Of a DNA stretch of 25,482 nucleotides, positions 1 to 7,098 are shown piece by piece (position 1 is the stretch's first letter; each line of letters begins with the position of its first letter). Both the position numbers and the translations under genes were made by a program. The notes beneath the pieces are model-generated. The model saw only the letters and a list, made by a program, of their open reading frames with translations, made no database searches and was not told where the DNA came from. Source of the DNA: JBBSDV01 sp038240335 (GTDB taxonomy: Bacteria > Chloroflexota > Dehalococcoidia > DSTF01 > JACRBR01); assembly GCA_038240335.1 (NCBI GenBank), contig JBBSDV010000017.1:1-25482 (forward strand), in the 5' to 3' direction.

Positions 1-70
1 AGTTTCAAATCGACTTAGCGCTCCAGACTCCCGGACGATTGCGGCTAAAGAATAAAGGCTGGCAACACCA

Positions 71-337
71 ATGGATGTACTGGAACGAGCGTTCGACATC
101 GGATTTGGCGCGATCTTAGTTGCTGGATCATGCCTCGTTTTGGCCCGGGGCTCGTATTCTACGAGGGTAATCCAAGACTACTATCTGCGGAGATCTCAGC
201 AAGAGACGGCGCGCGGTTGGATGGGGAAGACATTGTTTCTTCCCGGTCGACGTACGTCGGTCTCAATTTTGCTGGTGCTTATGGTCGGCGTGTTTTCTCT
301 TGGCCTCGCGGCCATCATTGTGGGACTGAATGGCTAG
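71..337 (+). CDS. small two-helix membrane protein, unknown
   Basis: This is an 88-residue protein I do not recognise. Two hydrophobic stretches are visible, at about residues 10-25 (FGAILVAGSCLVLA) and 64-85 (VSILLVLMVGVFSLGLAAII). They are separated by a basic, polar loop of about 38 residues, so it is probably a small integral membrane protein with two passes. An AAAGG sequence lies about 13 bases before the ATG, a poor ribosome site. Codon third positions are less GC-rich than in the genes further right, which fits foreign origin, as does the neighbouring transposase relic. The gene has no partner in the window. The reading frame could still be chance, but its clean hydrophobic pattern argues for a real gene. 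Confidence 0.5.
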   Translation: MDVLERAFDIGFGAILVAGSCLVLARGSYSTRVIQDYYLRRSQQETARGWMGKTLFLPGRRTSVSILLVLMVGVFSLGLAAIIVGLNG

Positions 338-746
338 CAGCATGCGAGACGCCGAGCAGCGAGCGTGAGTGCCAATAACACGTAAAACTATTTGACCCGC
401 CTCCGATCAATGTAACATTCATGAATGCGACTTCGACCCGGTCTTTCCGCTCGATGATTCTGCGCCGGAATGCCTTCCTCCGGGGTCTGGTTGCCGAGCG
501 AGCTGTGGGGCGTTCGCGTGTACTCTATCCGTCGCGCTTTGCTCTGCGCGCGCGCGGCGAGCACGCCATCGAGAACGGCGGTCGTAGCCAGTGGACTGAG
601 GCCCGAAACGGATGATGGGATGCGGTGTCTTGACGCAAACAGCGCATGAACGTAAAGAAAAAGACGCCACTGGCGTGCTTCCGCCAAAGAAAAAGCCCGC
701 TGTTCTGTACGAAGGGAAGCAGCGGGCGATTGGGTCTTTCGGATGG
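338..746. other. gene-poor disturbed interval
   Basis: No intact gene is supported between the small membrane protein and the DUF2958 gene. The only recognisable content is the transposase remnant at 393-547. Open frames elsewhere in the interval (for example minus 419-670) have no family resemblance and look like chance frames of GC-rich DNA. The stretch around 640-720 is less GC-rich than the flanks. I see no tRNA, terminator hairpin or promoter here that I would defend. Confidence 0.5.
393..547 (-). pseudogene. 3' remnant of an IS3-type transposase
   Basis: Read on the minus strand, 547-457 encodes RRIEYTRTPHSSLGNQTPEE. This closely matches the C-terminal signature of IS3-family DDE transposases (roughly WRxxYNxxRPHSSLGyxTPeEF). 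One residue is missing before the TPHSS segment. After TPEE one extra base shifts the frame; in the shifted frame the text continues AFRRRIIERKDRVEVAF and then MNVTLIGGGS, as an intact C-terminus would. The plus-strand sequence at 393-415 begins TGACCCGCCTCCGATCAATG, a plausible terminal inverted repeat because IS3 ends start with TGA and often overlap the 3' end of the transposase. The catalytic DDE part and the opposite end are absent. The family level is fairly secure; the exact element is not. Confidence 0.5.
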
Positions 747-974
747 TCAGATGAACTCCCTTAGGGTGTGACTCGTTCCGAAACACAAGTCACGCTCGAT
801 AGCATCGCCGTAGGTACCGTGCAGCGACTTCAAGGCCGAGAGGGAGAAGTAGCCAATCTCTTTCTCGAAGCCATCGACCAGCCCAAAGAACAGATCGTCG
901 CCCTCGAACTCCGTCGCGTACCAGGTCCAATTGGATGTGGGCGTGAAGAACTTAACGATGACCGGCGCGTCCAT
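747..974 (-). CDS. DUF2958 domain protein, short at N-terminus
   Basis: The protein reads MDAPVIVKFFTPTSNWTWYA, followed by EFEGDDLFFGLVDGFEKEIG, a YFSLSALKSL segment and ERDLCFG near the end. This is the DUF2958 pattern (VKFFTP-x-SNWTWYATEFD, then LFFGLVxGFExELGYFSLxEL and RDLYF). Function is unknown; the family is common on plasmids and integrative elements. Starting at the ATG at 974 gives 75 residues, against roughly 90-110 for complete members. The usual N-terminal part (a K-L-L-T-K-E-L-type segment) is missing. The frame stays open upstream to 1049, but that extension does not resemble the family. No good ribosome site precedes 974. The gene runs opposite to purH and lies beside a transposase relic, so it may be a remnant or a horizontally acquired fragment. 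Confidence 0.65.
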   Translation of the reverse strand: MDAPVIVKFFTPTSNWTWYATEFEGDDLFFGLVDGFEKEIGYFSLSALKSLHGTYGDAIERDLCFGTSHTLREFI

Positions 975-1103
975 CGGACATACACTGATTCGGTGATGTC
1001 GAGCGCGGGCGACACGGGCAGTTCCCCGCTGACACGTCATCATTGCCAACCAGCCAACCCCAACTTCTCTCCACGAGAGGGCGGTTCATAAGGAACGAAC
1101 ACC

Positions 1104-2669
1104 ATGCCGCTGCGCGCGATCCTCGCTCCGTACGACAAGACCGGTCTGATCGAGCTGGCACGCGGGCTCGAGGGCCTGGGTGTCGAGATGTTCGCGACGG
1201 GCAACACCTTCCGCATCCTCGGCGAGGCACGCGTCGCGGTGCGTCCGGTGAGCGACCTCACGGGCTTTCCGGAGATTCTCGATGGGCGCGTGAAGACGCT
1301 GCACCCTGGCGTCCACGGCGGCATCCTCGCGCGGCGCGATAAGCCGGAGCATCTTGCTGAGCTCGCGAAGCACGGACTGGGGTTGATCGACATCGTCGTC
1401 GGCGGACTGTATCCATTCGAGGAGACCGTGGCGCGCGACGATGTGACGCTCGAGGATGCGCTCGAGAACATCGACATCGGCGGCCCGACGATGCTACGCG
1501 CAGCAGCGAAGAACTTCCCGCACGTGTTGCCGATCGTCGATCCGGCCGACTACGACGATCTGCTGGATGCCCTCCGCAACGACTCCTCGCCGATCGAATG
1601 GCGACGCAAGCTCGCCGTCAAGACATTCCAGCACGTCGCCTCGTACGACACGGCGATCGCGGCCCACCTGCGCGGCGCAGAAGAGCCATTCCCGGATCGG
1701 CTGACGATCGCGCTGACGAAGCGCGACGTGCTGCGCTACGGCGAGAATCCACATCAAGCTGCCGCGCTCTACCGGCAGGTCGATCCAAATGCGCGGACGC
1801 CCGAGGGCGTCGTCAAGGCGCGGCAACTCAATGGTAAGGCGCTCTCGTACGTCAACGTGCTCGACGCGGACGCGGCCTGGTCGGCTGTTTGTGACTTCGA
1901 CGATCCGACGGTGGTGATCGTCAAGCACATGACGCCCTGCGGCATCGCCAGCCGCGACTCCCTCGCCGATGCCTTCGCGCTCGCGTTCGGCGCCGATGTG
2001 ATCTCGGCGTTTGGCGGCATCATCGCGATCAATCGGCCCGTCGACGAAGCGGTGGCGGCGGCGATCCGCGCGACGAAGCACCCGACGAGCGGCCAGCGCC
2101 TGTTCGTCGAGATCATCATCGCGCCGGCGTACACTCCGGACGCCGTCGCGCTGCTCTCGAAATCGAAGGACCTGCGCATTCTCGAAGCGCCGGCGATCGA
2201 CATGCGGCAGCCGGCGCTCGAGTTTCGCGGCATAACAGGCGGCATGCTGGTCCAGGAGTACGACCGGATGGCCATCGATCCGCCGGAGATGCGCGTGCTG
2301 TCGCGGCGACAGCCAACGGAGGCCGAGCGGGTTGACTTACGATATGCGTGGTGCTGCGTGAAGCATGTGAAGTCGAATGCCGTTGTATTGGTGAAGGATC
2401 GCGTCATGATCGGCATGGGCGCCGGGCAGCCTAACCGGGTGACGAGCGCGCGTCTCGCGGTCGAGTCGGCGGGTACGAACGCTGCGGGCTCGGTCTCGGC
2501 GTCGGACGCGCTCATCCCGTTCCCGGACACGGTCGAGACCTGCGCTGCGGCCGGCGTAACGGCGATTATACAGACAGGCGGGTCGATCCGCGACGAGGAT
2601 TCCGTCGCGGTGTGCGATGCACACGACATGGCGATGGTTGCCACCGGTGTGCGGCACTTCAAGCACTAG
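1104..2669 (+). CDS. purH: bifunctional AICAR transformylase / IMP cyclohydrolase
   Basis: PurH catalyses the last two steps of de novo IMP synthesis in the cytoplasm: formyl transfer from 10-formyl-THF to AICAR, then ring closure. The 521-residue length is normal. Residues 1-140 are the MGS-fold cyclohydrolase domain (DKTGL at 11-15, GFPEILDGRVKTLHP at 54-68, ENIDIGGPTMLRAAAKN at 121-137). Residues 200-521 carry the transformylase (RYGENPHQ 211-218, VKHMTPCG 273-280, SAFGGIIAIN 301-310, VKSNAVV 422-428, GGSIRDED 492-499, TGVRHF 514-519). AAGGAA lies 8 bases before the ATG. Some normally conserved spots differ: ATGNT for STGGT (31-35), KHMTPCG for KHNNPCG-type, and SDALIPF for SDAFFPF (467-473). 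The gene is probably functional but divergent. It stands 51 bp ahead of the next gene, so the two may be cotranscribed. Confidence 0.96.
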   Translation: MPLRAILAPYDKTGLIELARGLEGLGVEMFATGNTFRILGEARVAVRPVSDLTGFPEILDGRVKTLHPGVHGGILARRDKPEHLAELAKHGLGLIDIVVGGLYPFEETVARDDVTLEDALENIDIGGPTMLRAAAKNFPHVLPIVDPADYDDLLDALRNDSSPIEWRRKLAVKTFQHVASYDTAIAAHLRGAEEPFPDRLTIALTKRDVLRYGENPHQAAALYRQVDPNARTPEGVVKARQLNGKALSYVNVLDADAAWSAVCDFDDPTVVIVKHMTPCGIASRDSLADAFALAFGADVISAFGGIIAINRPVDEAVAAAIRATKHPTSGQRLFVEIIIAPAYTPDAVALLSKSKDLRILEAPAIDMRQPALEFRGITGGMLVQEYDRMAIDPPEMRVLSRRQPTEAERVDLRYAWCCVKHVKSNAVVLVKDRVMIGMGAGQPNRVTSARLAVESAGTNAAGSVSASDALIPFPDTVETCAAAGVTAIIQTGGSIRDEDSVAVCDAHDMAMVATGVRHFKH

Positions 2670-2720
2670 GGAGCAGGAAGCCCCGTCATTCCGCCAAAAC
2701 AGGCGAGACAGGGGAGCATC

Positions 2721-3812
2721 ATGGCAACACAACAGGACATCAGCGTCGTTCAGATCGAGGACGCGATCGCGGCGCTGCCGCACATCGAGCGGGCGCGCTT
2801 CGAGCGCATCTTCAGCGTCAGCAGCACACAGGGCCGCCTCGTGCCGCCCGATGCGATGCTGCCGTGGATCGAAAAGCAGTTCGGCAGCGTGGATGCGACG
2901 CGCGAGCAAAAGATCGTCAAGATCACGAACGTTGTCACGCTCGAGGGCGTGCTCTTCAACTGGCTGCGGTCGAGCCGGCCGATGTGGCGGCAGGAGATCG
3001 ATCTCGATTCAGAGCTCGAACGCGACATGGCGGATCCGCTGAAGGATCCATACAACGGCACGCCGGAGGATCTCTTCGGGCGCGTGCGCGGCAAGTACTG
3101 CGTGACCGCCAGCAACATCGCGAAGTTCGATGGCTTTCACGGCCTCGTCGTCTTCAACGAACGGCACCCGCTGCGCTTCACGCGCGAGATGGTGCACGAT
3201 TACGTCGATACCGGCGGCCGCTGGGGCGATCTCGCCCACGCATCGGATCCGGCGGCGAAGTACTATGTCTTTCTGTGGAACTGCCTCTGGCGCGCGGGTG
3301 CTTCGCTGCTCCACGGGCACGCTCAGGTGATCATGGGCCACGGCATGCACTATGCCGCCGTCGAGTACCTGCGCCAGCGGGCGGCGGTATACCAGGCGCA
3401 CCATCGCGCCAACTACTTCAACGACCTCTTCCTCGCCCACCAATCGCTCGGTTGCGGCTTTGAGAAAGACGGCACGAAGGTGATCGCCAACCTGGCGCCG
3501 AAGAAGGAGAACGAGGTGCTGCTCTTCGCACCGTACGTCTCGACGTCGCTGAAGGACCGCATCTACGAGACGCTGGAGGTCTATCGCGACCGGATGGGGA
3601 TCAGTTCGTTCAACGTCGTCATCTACACGCCGCCGTGGTCGGAGACGCCCGAAAGCTGGGAGGGGTTCCCGGTCGTCGTGCGCATCGTCGATCGCGGCGA
3701 TCCTTCGAGCCGCACCGCCGACATCGGCGCGATGGAGCTCTACGCCGCGAGCGTCGTGTCGAGCGACCCCTTCGCGCTGGCGCGGAACTTGCGCGAGGCG
3801 ATGGGCGCATAG
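2721..3812 (+). CDS. GalT/HIT-fold nucleotidyltransferase-like protein
   Basis: This is a 363-residue soluble protein with a GGGGAG ribosome site before the ATG. The only strong motif is at residues 187-202: N187, then G193-x-S195, then H198-G-H200-A-Q202. The spacing N-x5-G-x-S-x2-H-x-H-x-Q is the same as in galactose-1-phosphate uridylyltransferases, where the second His is the nucleotidylated nucleophile. The H-x-H-x-Q form separates it from ordinary HIT hydrolases (HxHxHxx). Residues 124-165 (KYCVTASNIAKFDGFHGLVVF and the following HPLRF) match the position of the first half of the fold. The last 60 residues resemble the second HIT repeat without an obvious second triad. The role is probably a nucleotidyltransferase or dinucleotide-phosphate phosphorylase; the substrate cannot be read from the sequence. 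It follows purH by 51 bp. Confidence 0.6.
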   Translation: MATQQDISVVQIEDAIAALPHIERARFERIFSVSSTQGRLVPPDAMLPWIEKQFGSVDATREQKIVKITNVVTLEGVLFNWLRSSRPMWRQEIDLDSELERDMADPLKDPYNGTPEDLFGRVRGKYCVTASNIAKFDGFHGLVVFNERHPLRFTREMVHDYVDTGGRWGDLAHASDPAAKYYVFLWNCLWRAGASLLHGHAQVIMGHGMHYAAVEYLRQRAAVYQAHHRANYFNDLFLAHQSLGCGFEKDGTKVIANLAPKKENEVLLFAPYVSTSLKDRIYETLEVYRDRMGISSFNVVIYTPPWSETPESWEGFPVVVRIVDRGDPSSRTADIGAMELYAASVVSSDPFALARNLREAMGA

Positions 3813-3860
3813 GCGCTCTGCGGAGATACGTCTGGCGCTAGCCACGGCTTCGGAGACGTG

Positions 3861-3940
3861 AGTAAAAGGAAAATAGAGGAAGGGATAGGCGCCGGGGACA
3901 CCCCGGACCCCGGCAGCCGTTGCGGCGGCTGTACTTTCGG
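3861..3940 (-). repeat. hairpin-rich element, diverged relative of the 21.1-21.3 kb repeats
   Basis: Read on the minus strand this stretch has an AGCCG/CGGCT stem with a CCGCAA loop (plus-strand 3915-3930), then TGCCGGGGT, then a perfect CCGGGG-TGT-CCCCGG hairpin (plus-strand 3892-3906), and finally a pyrimidine-rich tail. Copy C at 21275-21350 has the same order: short stem with a CGCAGCG-like loop, CTGCCGG, a CCGGGG-type hairpin, and a pyrimidine-rich tail. It lies between two plus-strand genes, so as a terminator it would face the wrong way. A dispersed palindromic repeat fits better. Confidence 0.35.
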
Positions 3941-3981
3941 CTTCATCACGCTTGCGGCTGGTCGTGGCACACCCCACATGC

Positions 3982-4009
3982 TTGACATCCCCGGCGACGG
4001 TGGTAGCAT
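3982..4009 (+). promoter_or_regulatory. sigma-70-type promoter of the GNAT gene
   Basis: A perfect TTGACA at 3982-3987 is followed after 16 bases by TAGCAT at 4004-4009, which matches four of six positions of the -10 consensus. The AGGAGG ribosome site begins 29 bases downstream and the GNAT start codon is at 4050. This placement is ideal for a housekeeping promoter giving a short leader. Confidence 0.5.
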
Positions 4010-4049
4010 CGCGATCACAACGCGGCGAAAGAGACGCAGGAGGCGCAGC

Positions 4050-4676
4050 ATGACGACATCGACGACGCAGACGACGCTCATGACGGCGGCGCAGATCCCG
4101 GAATCGGGAGAGGTGCTTGGGCGCGCGTTTTTCGATGATCCGCTCACGACGTGGGTGCTCCCGGACGATGAACGCCGCCGCCGGATCCTCCCGTGGTTCT
4201 TCGCCAAGGCGGCGACCGTCGGGCATCGCTACGGCGAGGTCTACACGACGGCGGGCCGCATCGAAGGCAACGCCATCTGGCTGCCCCCGGGCGGCACGAA
4301 GCTGGGCATGCAGCGGATGGCCGCCACCGGCATGCTGATGGCGCCTCTGAAGTTCGGCATTCCCACCTTCATGCGCTTCATGAAGGTGCTCAACCATCTC
4401 GAGCATCTGCACGATGCGGCGGTGCCGGAGCCGCATTGGTACCTCTTCGTGCTCGGCGTCGACCCGCCGCGGCAAGGACAGGGCCTTGGCGGCACGCTCG
4501 TCGCGCCGATCCTGGCGCGCGCCGATGCCGACAAGCTGCCGTGTTACCTGGAGACGCAAAAGGAGCGGAATGTCACCTTCTACCAGAAGCACGGCTTCGA
4601 AGTCGTCGTCGACGAGATGCTGCCGGACGGCGGCCCGCGGAACTGGACGATGAAGCGGATGCCGCGGAGTGTGTAG
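4050..4676 (+). CDS. GNAT-family N-acetyltransferase
   Basis: The protein of 208 residues belongs to the GNAT superfamily, which transfers an acetyl group from acetyl-CoA to an amine. The acetyl-CoA loop is clear at residues 133-148 (FVLGVDPPRQGQGLGG), the R-Q-G-Q-G-L-G form of motif A. The following helix (TLVAPILARADADKLPCYLE) and the C-terminal NVTFYQKHGFEVV (174-186) complete the fold. Residues 15-60 (PESGEVLGRAFFDDP through WVLPDD) are the usual N-terminal helices of this subgroup. An upstream frame extends to 3858, but AGGAGG at 4038-4043 lies six bases before the ATG at 4050 and a good promoter lies just above it, so 4050 is the start. The substrate is unknown. Confidence 0.85.
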   Translation: MTTSTTQTTLMTAAQIPESGEVLGRAFFDDPLTTWVLPDDERRRRILPWFFAKAATVGHRYGEVYTTAGRIEGNAIWLPPGGTKLGMQRMAATGMLMAPLKFGIPTFMRFMKVLNHLEHLHDAAVPEPHWYLFVLGVDPPRQGQGLGGTLVAPILARADADKLPCYLETQKERNVTFYQKHGFEVVVDEMLPDGGPRNWTMKRMPRSV

Positions 4677-4740
4677 TTGGTTGCTCGTGGTGAGTAATGC
4701 AAGTGCGAAATCCGAGAATTGGTGTACCAAAGGCAGCGTG

Positions 4741-4779
4741 GTCTCTGCTTCGGCGCAGCGCTCGGCTCCGCTGAGAGAC
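4741..4779 (+). promoter_or_regulatory. stem-loop in the leader of the epimerase gene
   Basis: GTCTCT at 4741-4746 pairs with AGAGAC at 4774-4779. Directly inside, CAGCG at 4756-4760 pairs with CGCTG at 4769-4773, which would give a stacked stem with a 9-base bulge and an 8-base loop. No T-tract follows. It lies 110-150 bases before the RmlC-like gene. I cannot assign it to a known riboswitch or attenuator class. Confidence 0.25.
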
Positions 4780-4891
4780 GCAGTAACGGAGAGAGGTACA
4801 CGCCCGCAAGCGCCACGAGGATGACTGGATATCATGATCGAGCCCGCCGGGATCGCGGGTGCGGCACCACACAGAGACGGGACAACATCGC

Positions 4892-5452
4892 TTGAAGACA
4901 CATCTCACCGAGACGCCACTTGCCGGCCTGGTCACGGTTGATATCGACTATTTTTCCGACGAGCGCGGCTTCTTCATGGAGGCGTGGCATCAGCGCGACT
5001 TCGCTGAGGCAGGTCTCGATCTGTCCCTCGTCCAGGAGGGCCATTCGCGCTCCGGAAAGAATGTGCTGCGCGGACTTCACTACCAGGACATGACGGCGCC
5101 GATGGGGAAGCTCCTGCGCTGCACCGTCGGATCCATTTTCGACGTCGCGGTAGATCTTCGAATGACCTCCCCGACCTTCGGCCGGTGGTTCGGCGTTGAG
5201 CTGTCTGCCCAAAACAAGACGCAGATCTACGTTCCCGAAGGCTTCGCCCACGGCTTCCTCACGCTGTCGGACGTCGCCGAGGTGCAATACAAGCAGACCG
5301 GGTTCTACACGCCCTCCTCGGAGGGAACAGTGTCCTGGAACGACCCGGAGGTGGCGGTCGCGTGGCCGGTAAGCGGCGAGCCCGTCCTGTCAGCGCGGGA
5401 TCAACAGGGCATGAGCCTCGAGGCATATCGGAGGAACCCCGCGTTTCAATAG
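4892..5452 (+). CDS. rfbC: dTDP-4-dehydrorhamnose 3,5-epimerase family protein
   Basis: RmlC epimerises dTDP-4-keto-6-deoxy-glucose at C3 and C5, the third step of dTDP-L-rhamnose synthesis. The cupin pattern is complete: DERGFFMEAW (23-32), HSRSGKNVLRGLHYQ (51-65), GKLLRC (72-77), FDVAVDLR (83-90), PEGFAHGFLTLSD (115-127), YKQTGFY (133-139). Counted from the TTG at 4892, His63, Lys73, Tyr133 and Asp170 occupy the positions of the family's active-site residues. The length is then 186, which is usual. A GTG at 4859 is an in-frame alternative adding 11 residues that do not resemble the family; neither start has a clear ribosome site. No rmlA, rmlB or rmlD adjoins it, so it depends on partners elsewhere and may epimerise another 6-deoxyhexose. 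It could supply a sugar to the glycan operon 4 kb away. Confidence 0.88.
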   Translation: MKTHLTETPLAGLVTVDIDYFSDERGFFMEAWHQRDFAEAGLDLSLVQEGHSRSGKNVLRGLHYQDMTAPMGKLLRCTVGSIFDVAVDLRMTSPTFGRWFGVELSAQNKTQIYVPEGFAHGFLTLSDVAEVQYKQTGFYTPSSEGTVSWNDPEVAVAWPVSGEPVLSARDQQGMSLEAYRRNPAFQ

Positions 5453-5696
5453 CGCGATCGTGCGATGTCGAACGCGCGCTCCGCGCTGTTGTAGGCGCCG
5501 TCGGCGACGAGATGCTCGCGACAGGCGACGAGCAACCCTCCCTCAACCCCAATAACCGTAACTGGGTACGCGGCAGCAGCGGACACAACGAACGAGGCGA
5601 CCAAGTGGGGATGAATCAATCCACGCATCCGTACCGATTCGATCGGCATTGACACTGAACAGCCTCAGCAAAGACACTGGCGTCAGGAGGCTGAAC

Positions 5697-7049
5697 ATGC
5701 TGGGCGAACAGGAGATGCGCCGGATCGCCGAGACCGTGCTCGGCGCGAGCCGCGCCGACCAAATGGATGTCGAGGTCTTCGCCAACAGTTCGGCGCTGAC
5801 CCGATTCGCCAACAACTACATCCACCAGAATGTCGAGCAGGACGATGTCGACGTGCGCGTGCGCGCCGTCCTCGGCCAAAAGATCGGCGTCGCGTCGTCG
5901 AACGAGACTTCGGAAGACGCGCTCGTACGACTGGCGGCACGCGCGCTCGAACTGGCCGAGCATCAGCGCGAGAACGAAGACTTTCGCTCGCTGCCGCGGC
6001 CTCGGCCGATCGCGACGGCGGACAGCTTTGTCGAGGCAACCGCGCGCTGCGGGCCGGAACAGCGTGCTGCCGTTGTCGGCCAGATCTGTGATGCATCGTC
6101 GCGTGCGGGCCTCACGGCAGCGGGCGCGTTTCACACGACGGCCCACGAACTGACGATCGCCAACTCGCTCGGCGTCTACGCGTACCAACGAGAGACGCAG
6201 GCCGACATCAACACCGTCGTCATGTCGGAGACGTCGAGCGGCTACGCGGCGCGCCTGAGCAAGGGCGTCGGCGACATCGACGGCGACGCGGTGGCACAGG
6301 AAGCCGTCGATCGCGCGCTCCGCACCATCAATCCGCGCACCGTCGATCCCGGCGAGTACGAGGTGATCCTCGAGCCCTACGCGGTCGTCGATCTGCTCGA
6401 TTTCTTCTCGTACCTCTCGTTCGGCGCGCTCCCGTACATGGAGAAGCGCAGCTTTATGGCCGGCCGAATCGGCGAGCGCGTCATGGGCGAGAACATCAGT
6501 ATCTGGGATGACGGCCTCTCGACCGAGGGCATCCCGTCGCCGTTTGACTACGAGGGGATGCCCCGTCAGCGGGTCGACTTCATCGATCACGGCATCGCGA
6601 AGGGCGTCGTCTGGGACACATACCTCGCCGGCAAGCAGGGCGATGGCGCTGAGACGACCGGCCACGCGCTGCCCTCGGGCGTCACCTTCGGGCCGATCCC
6701 GCTCAACATGTTCATGGCGACAGGCGATGCGACGCGCGACGACATGATCCGCTCCGTGAAGCGCGGCATCTACATCACGCGGTTCTGGTACACGCGCTCA
6801 GTGCACCCGCTCAACGTCGACGTCACCGGTATGACGCGCGACGGCACCTTTTTGATCGAGGACGGCGAGATCGTCGCGCCGCTGCGCAACATGCGGTTCA
6901 CGCAAGGCTACGTCGATGCGCTCAACAACGTCGATCTCGTCGGCAAGGACGCGATGCTCGTCATCGGCGATCTTGGCGGCGGCATTCGCAGCGTGCCGGC
7001 GCTGAAGATCGCGAAATGGAACTTTACCGGCGTCAGCGAGAGTTCGTAG
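5697..7049 (+). CDS. TldD/PmbA family protein, TldE-like
   Basis: The 450-residue protein belongs to the TldD/TldE (PmbA) family, whose pairs act as metalloproteases on peptides such as modified-peptide precursors and the CcdA antitoxin. Family landmarks are visible: IGVASSNETSEDALVRLAARAL at the N-terminal domain, the FMAGRIGERVMGENISIWDDG segment in the middle, and near the end YITRFWYTRSVHPLN, TGMTRDGTFLIEDGEI and LRNMRFTQGY. The HExxxH zinc motif of TldD is not present, which places it with the non-catalytic TldE/PmbA subunit. TldD and TldE usually lie next to each other, but no TldD is within this window. AGGAGG at 5685-5690, six bases upstream, fixes the ATG at 5697. A longer frame from a TTG at 5649 is less likely. 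Confidence 0.88.
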   Translation: MLGEQEMRRIAETVLGASRADQMDVEVFANSSALTRFANNYIHQNVEQDDVDVRVRAVLGQKIGVASSNETSEDALVRLAARALELAEHQRENEDFRSLPRPRPIATADSFVEATARCGPEQRAAVVGQICDASSRAGLTAAGAFHTTAHELTIANSLGVYAYQRETQADINTVVMSETSSGYAARLSKGVGDIDGDAVAQEAVDRALRTINPRTVDPGEYEVILEPYAVVDLLDFFSYLSFGALPYMEKRSFMAGRIGERVMGENISIWDDGLSTEGIPSPFDYEGMPRQRVDFIDHGIAKGVVWDTYLAGKQGDGAETTGHALPSGVTFGPIPLNMFMATGDATRDDMIRSVKRGIYITRFWYTRSVHPLNVDVTGMTRDGTFLIEDGEIVAPLRNMRFTQGYVDALNNVDLVGKDAMLVIGDLGGGIRSVPALKIAKWNFTGVSESS

Positions 7050-7098
7050 GCTGCTGACCGCAGAGCTACGCTAGCGGACGGAATCTCCGACCGGTCGA

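Noticed and set aside
1769..2662. Minus-strand open frame of 297 codons within purH
   Set aside because: It is a shadow of purH, with serine- and arginine-rich composition and no motif.
3858..4049. 64-residue N-terminal extension of the GNAT gene
   Set aside because: It covers the hairpin element and promoter, and the AGGAGG site is placed for the start at 4050.
4731..4790. Riboswitch or T-box before the epimerase
   Set aside because: The stem is real, but no T-box bulge sequence or known aptamer motif was found; it is kept only as a low-confidence hairpin.
3009..4901. Long minus-strand open frame of 630 codons
   Set aside because: It is antisense to the GalT-like and GNAT genes, is rich in Arg and His, and has no family resemblance. 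It is a by-product of GC-rich codon positions.
5649..5654. TTGACA as promoter -35 or TTG start of the pmbA-like gene
   Set aside because: No -10 box follows at 16-18 bases, and the ATG at 5697 has a much better ribosome site.
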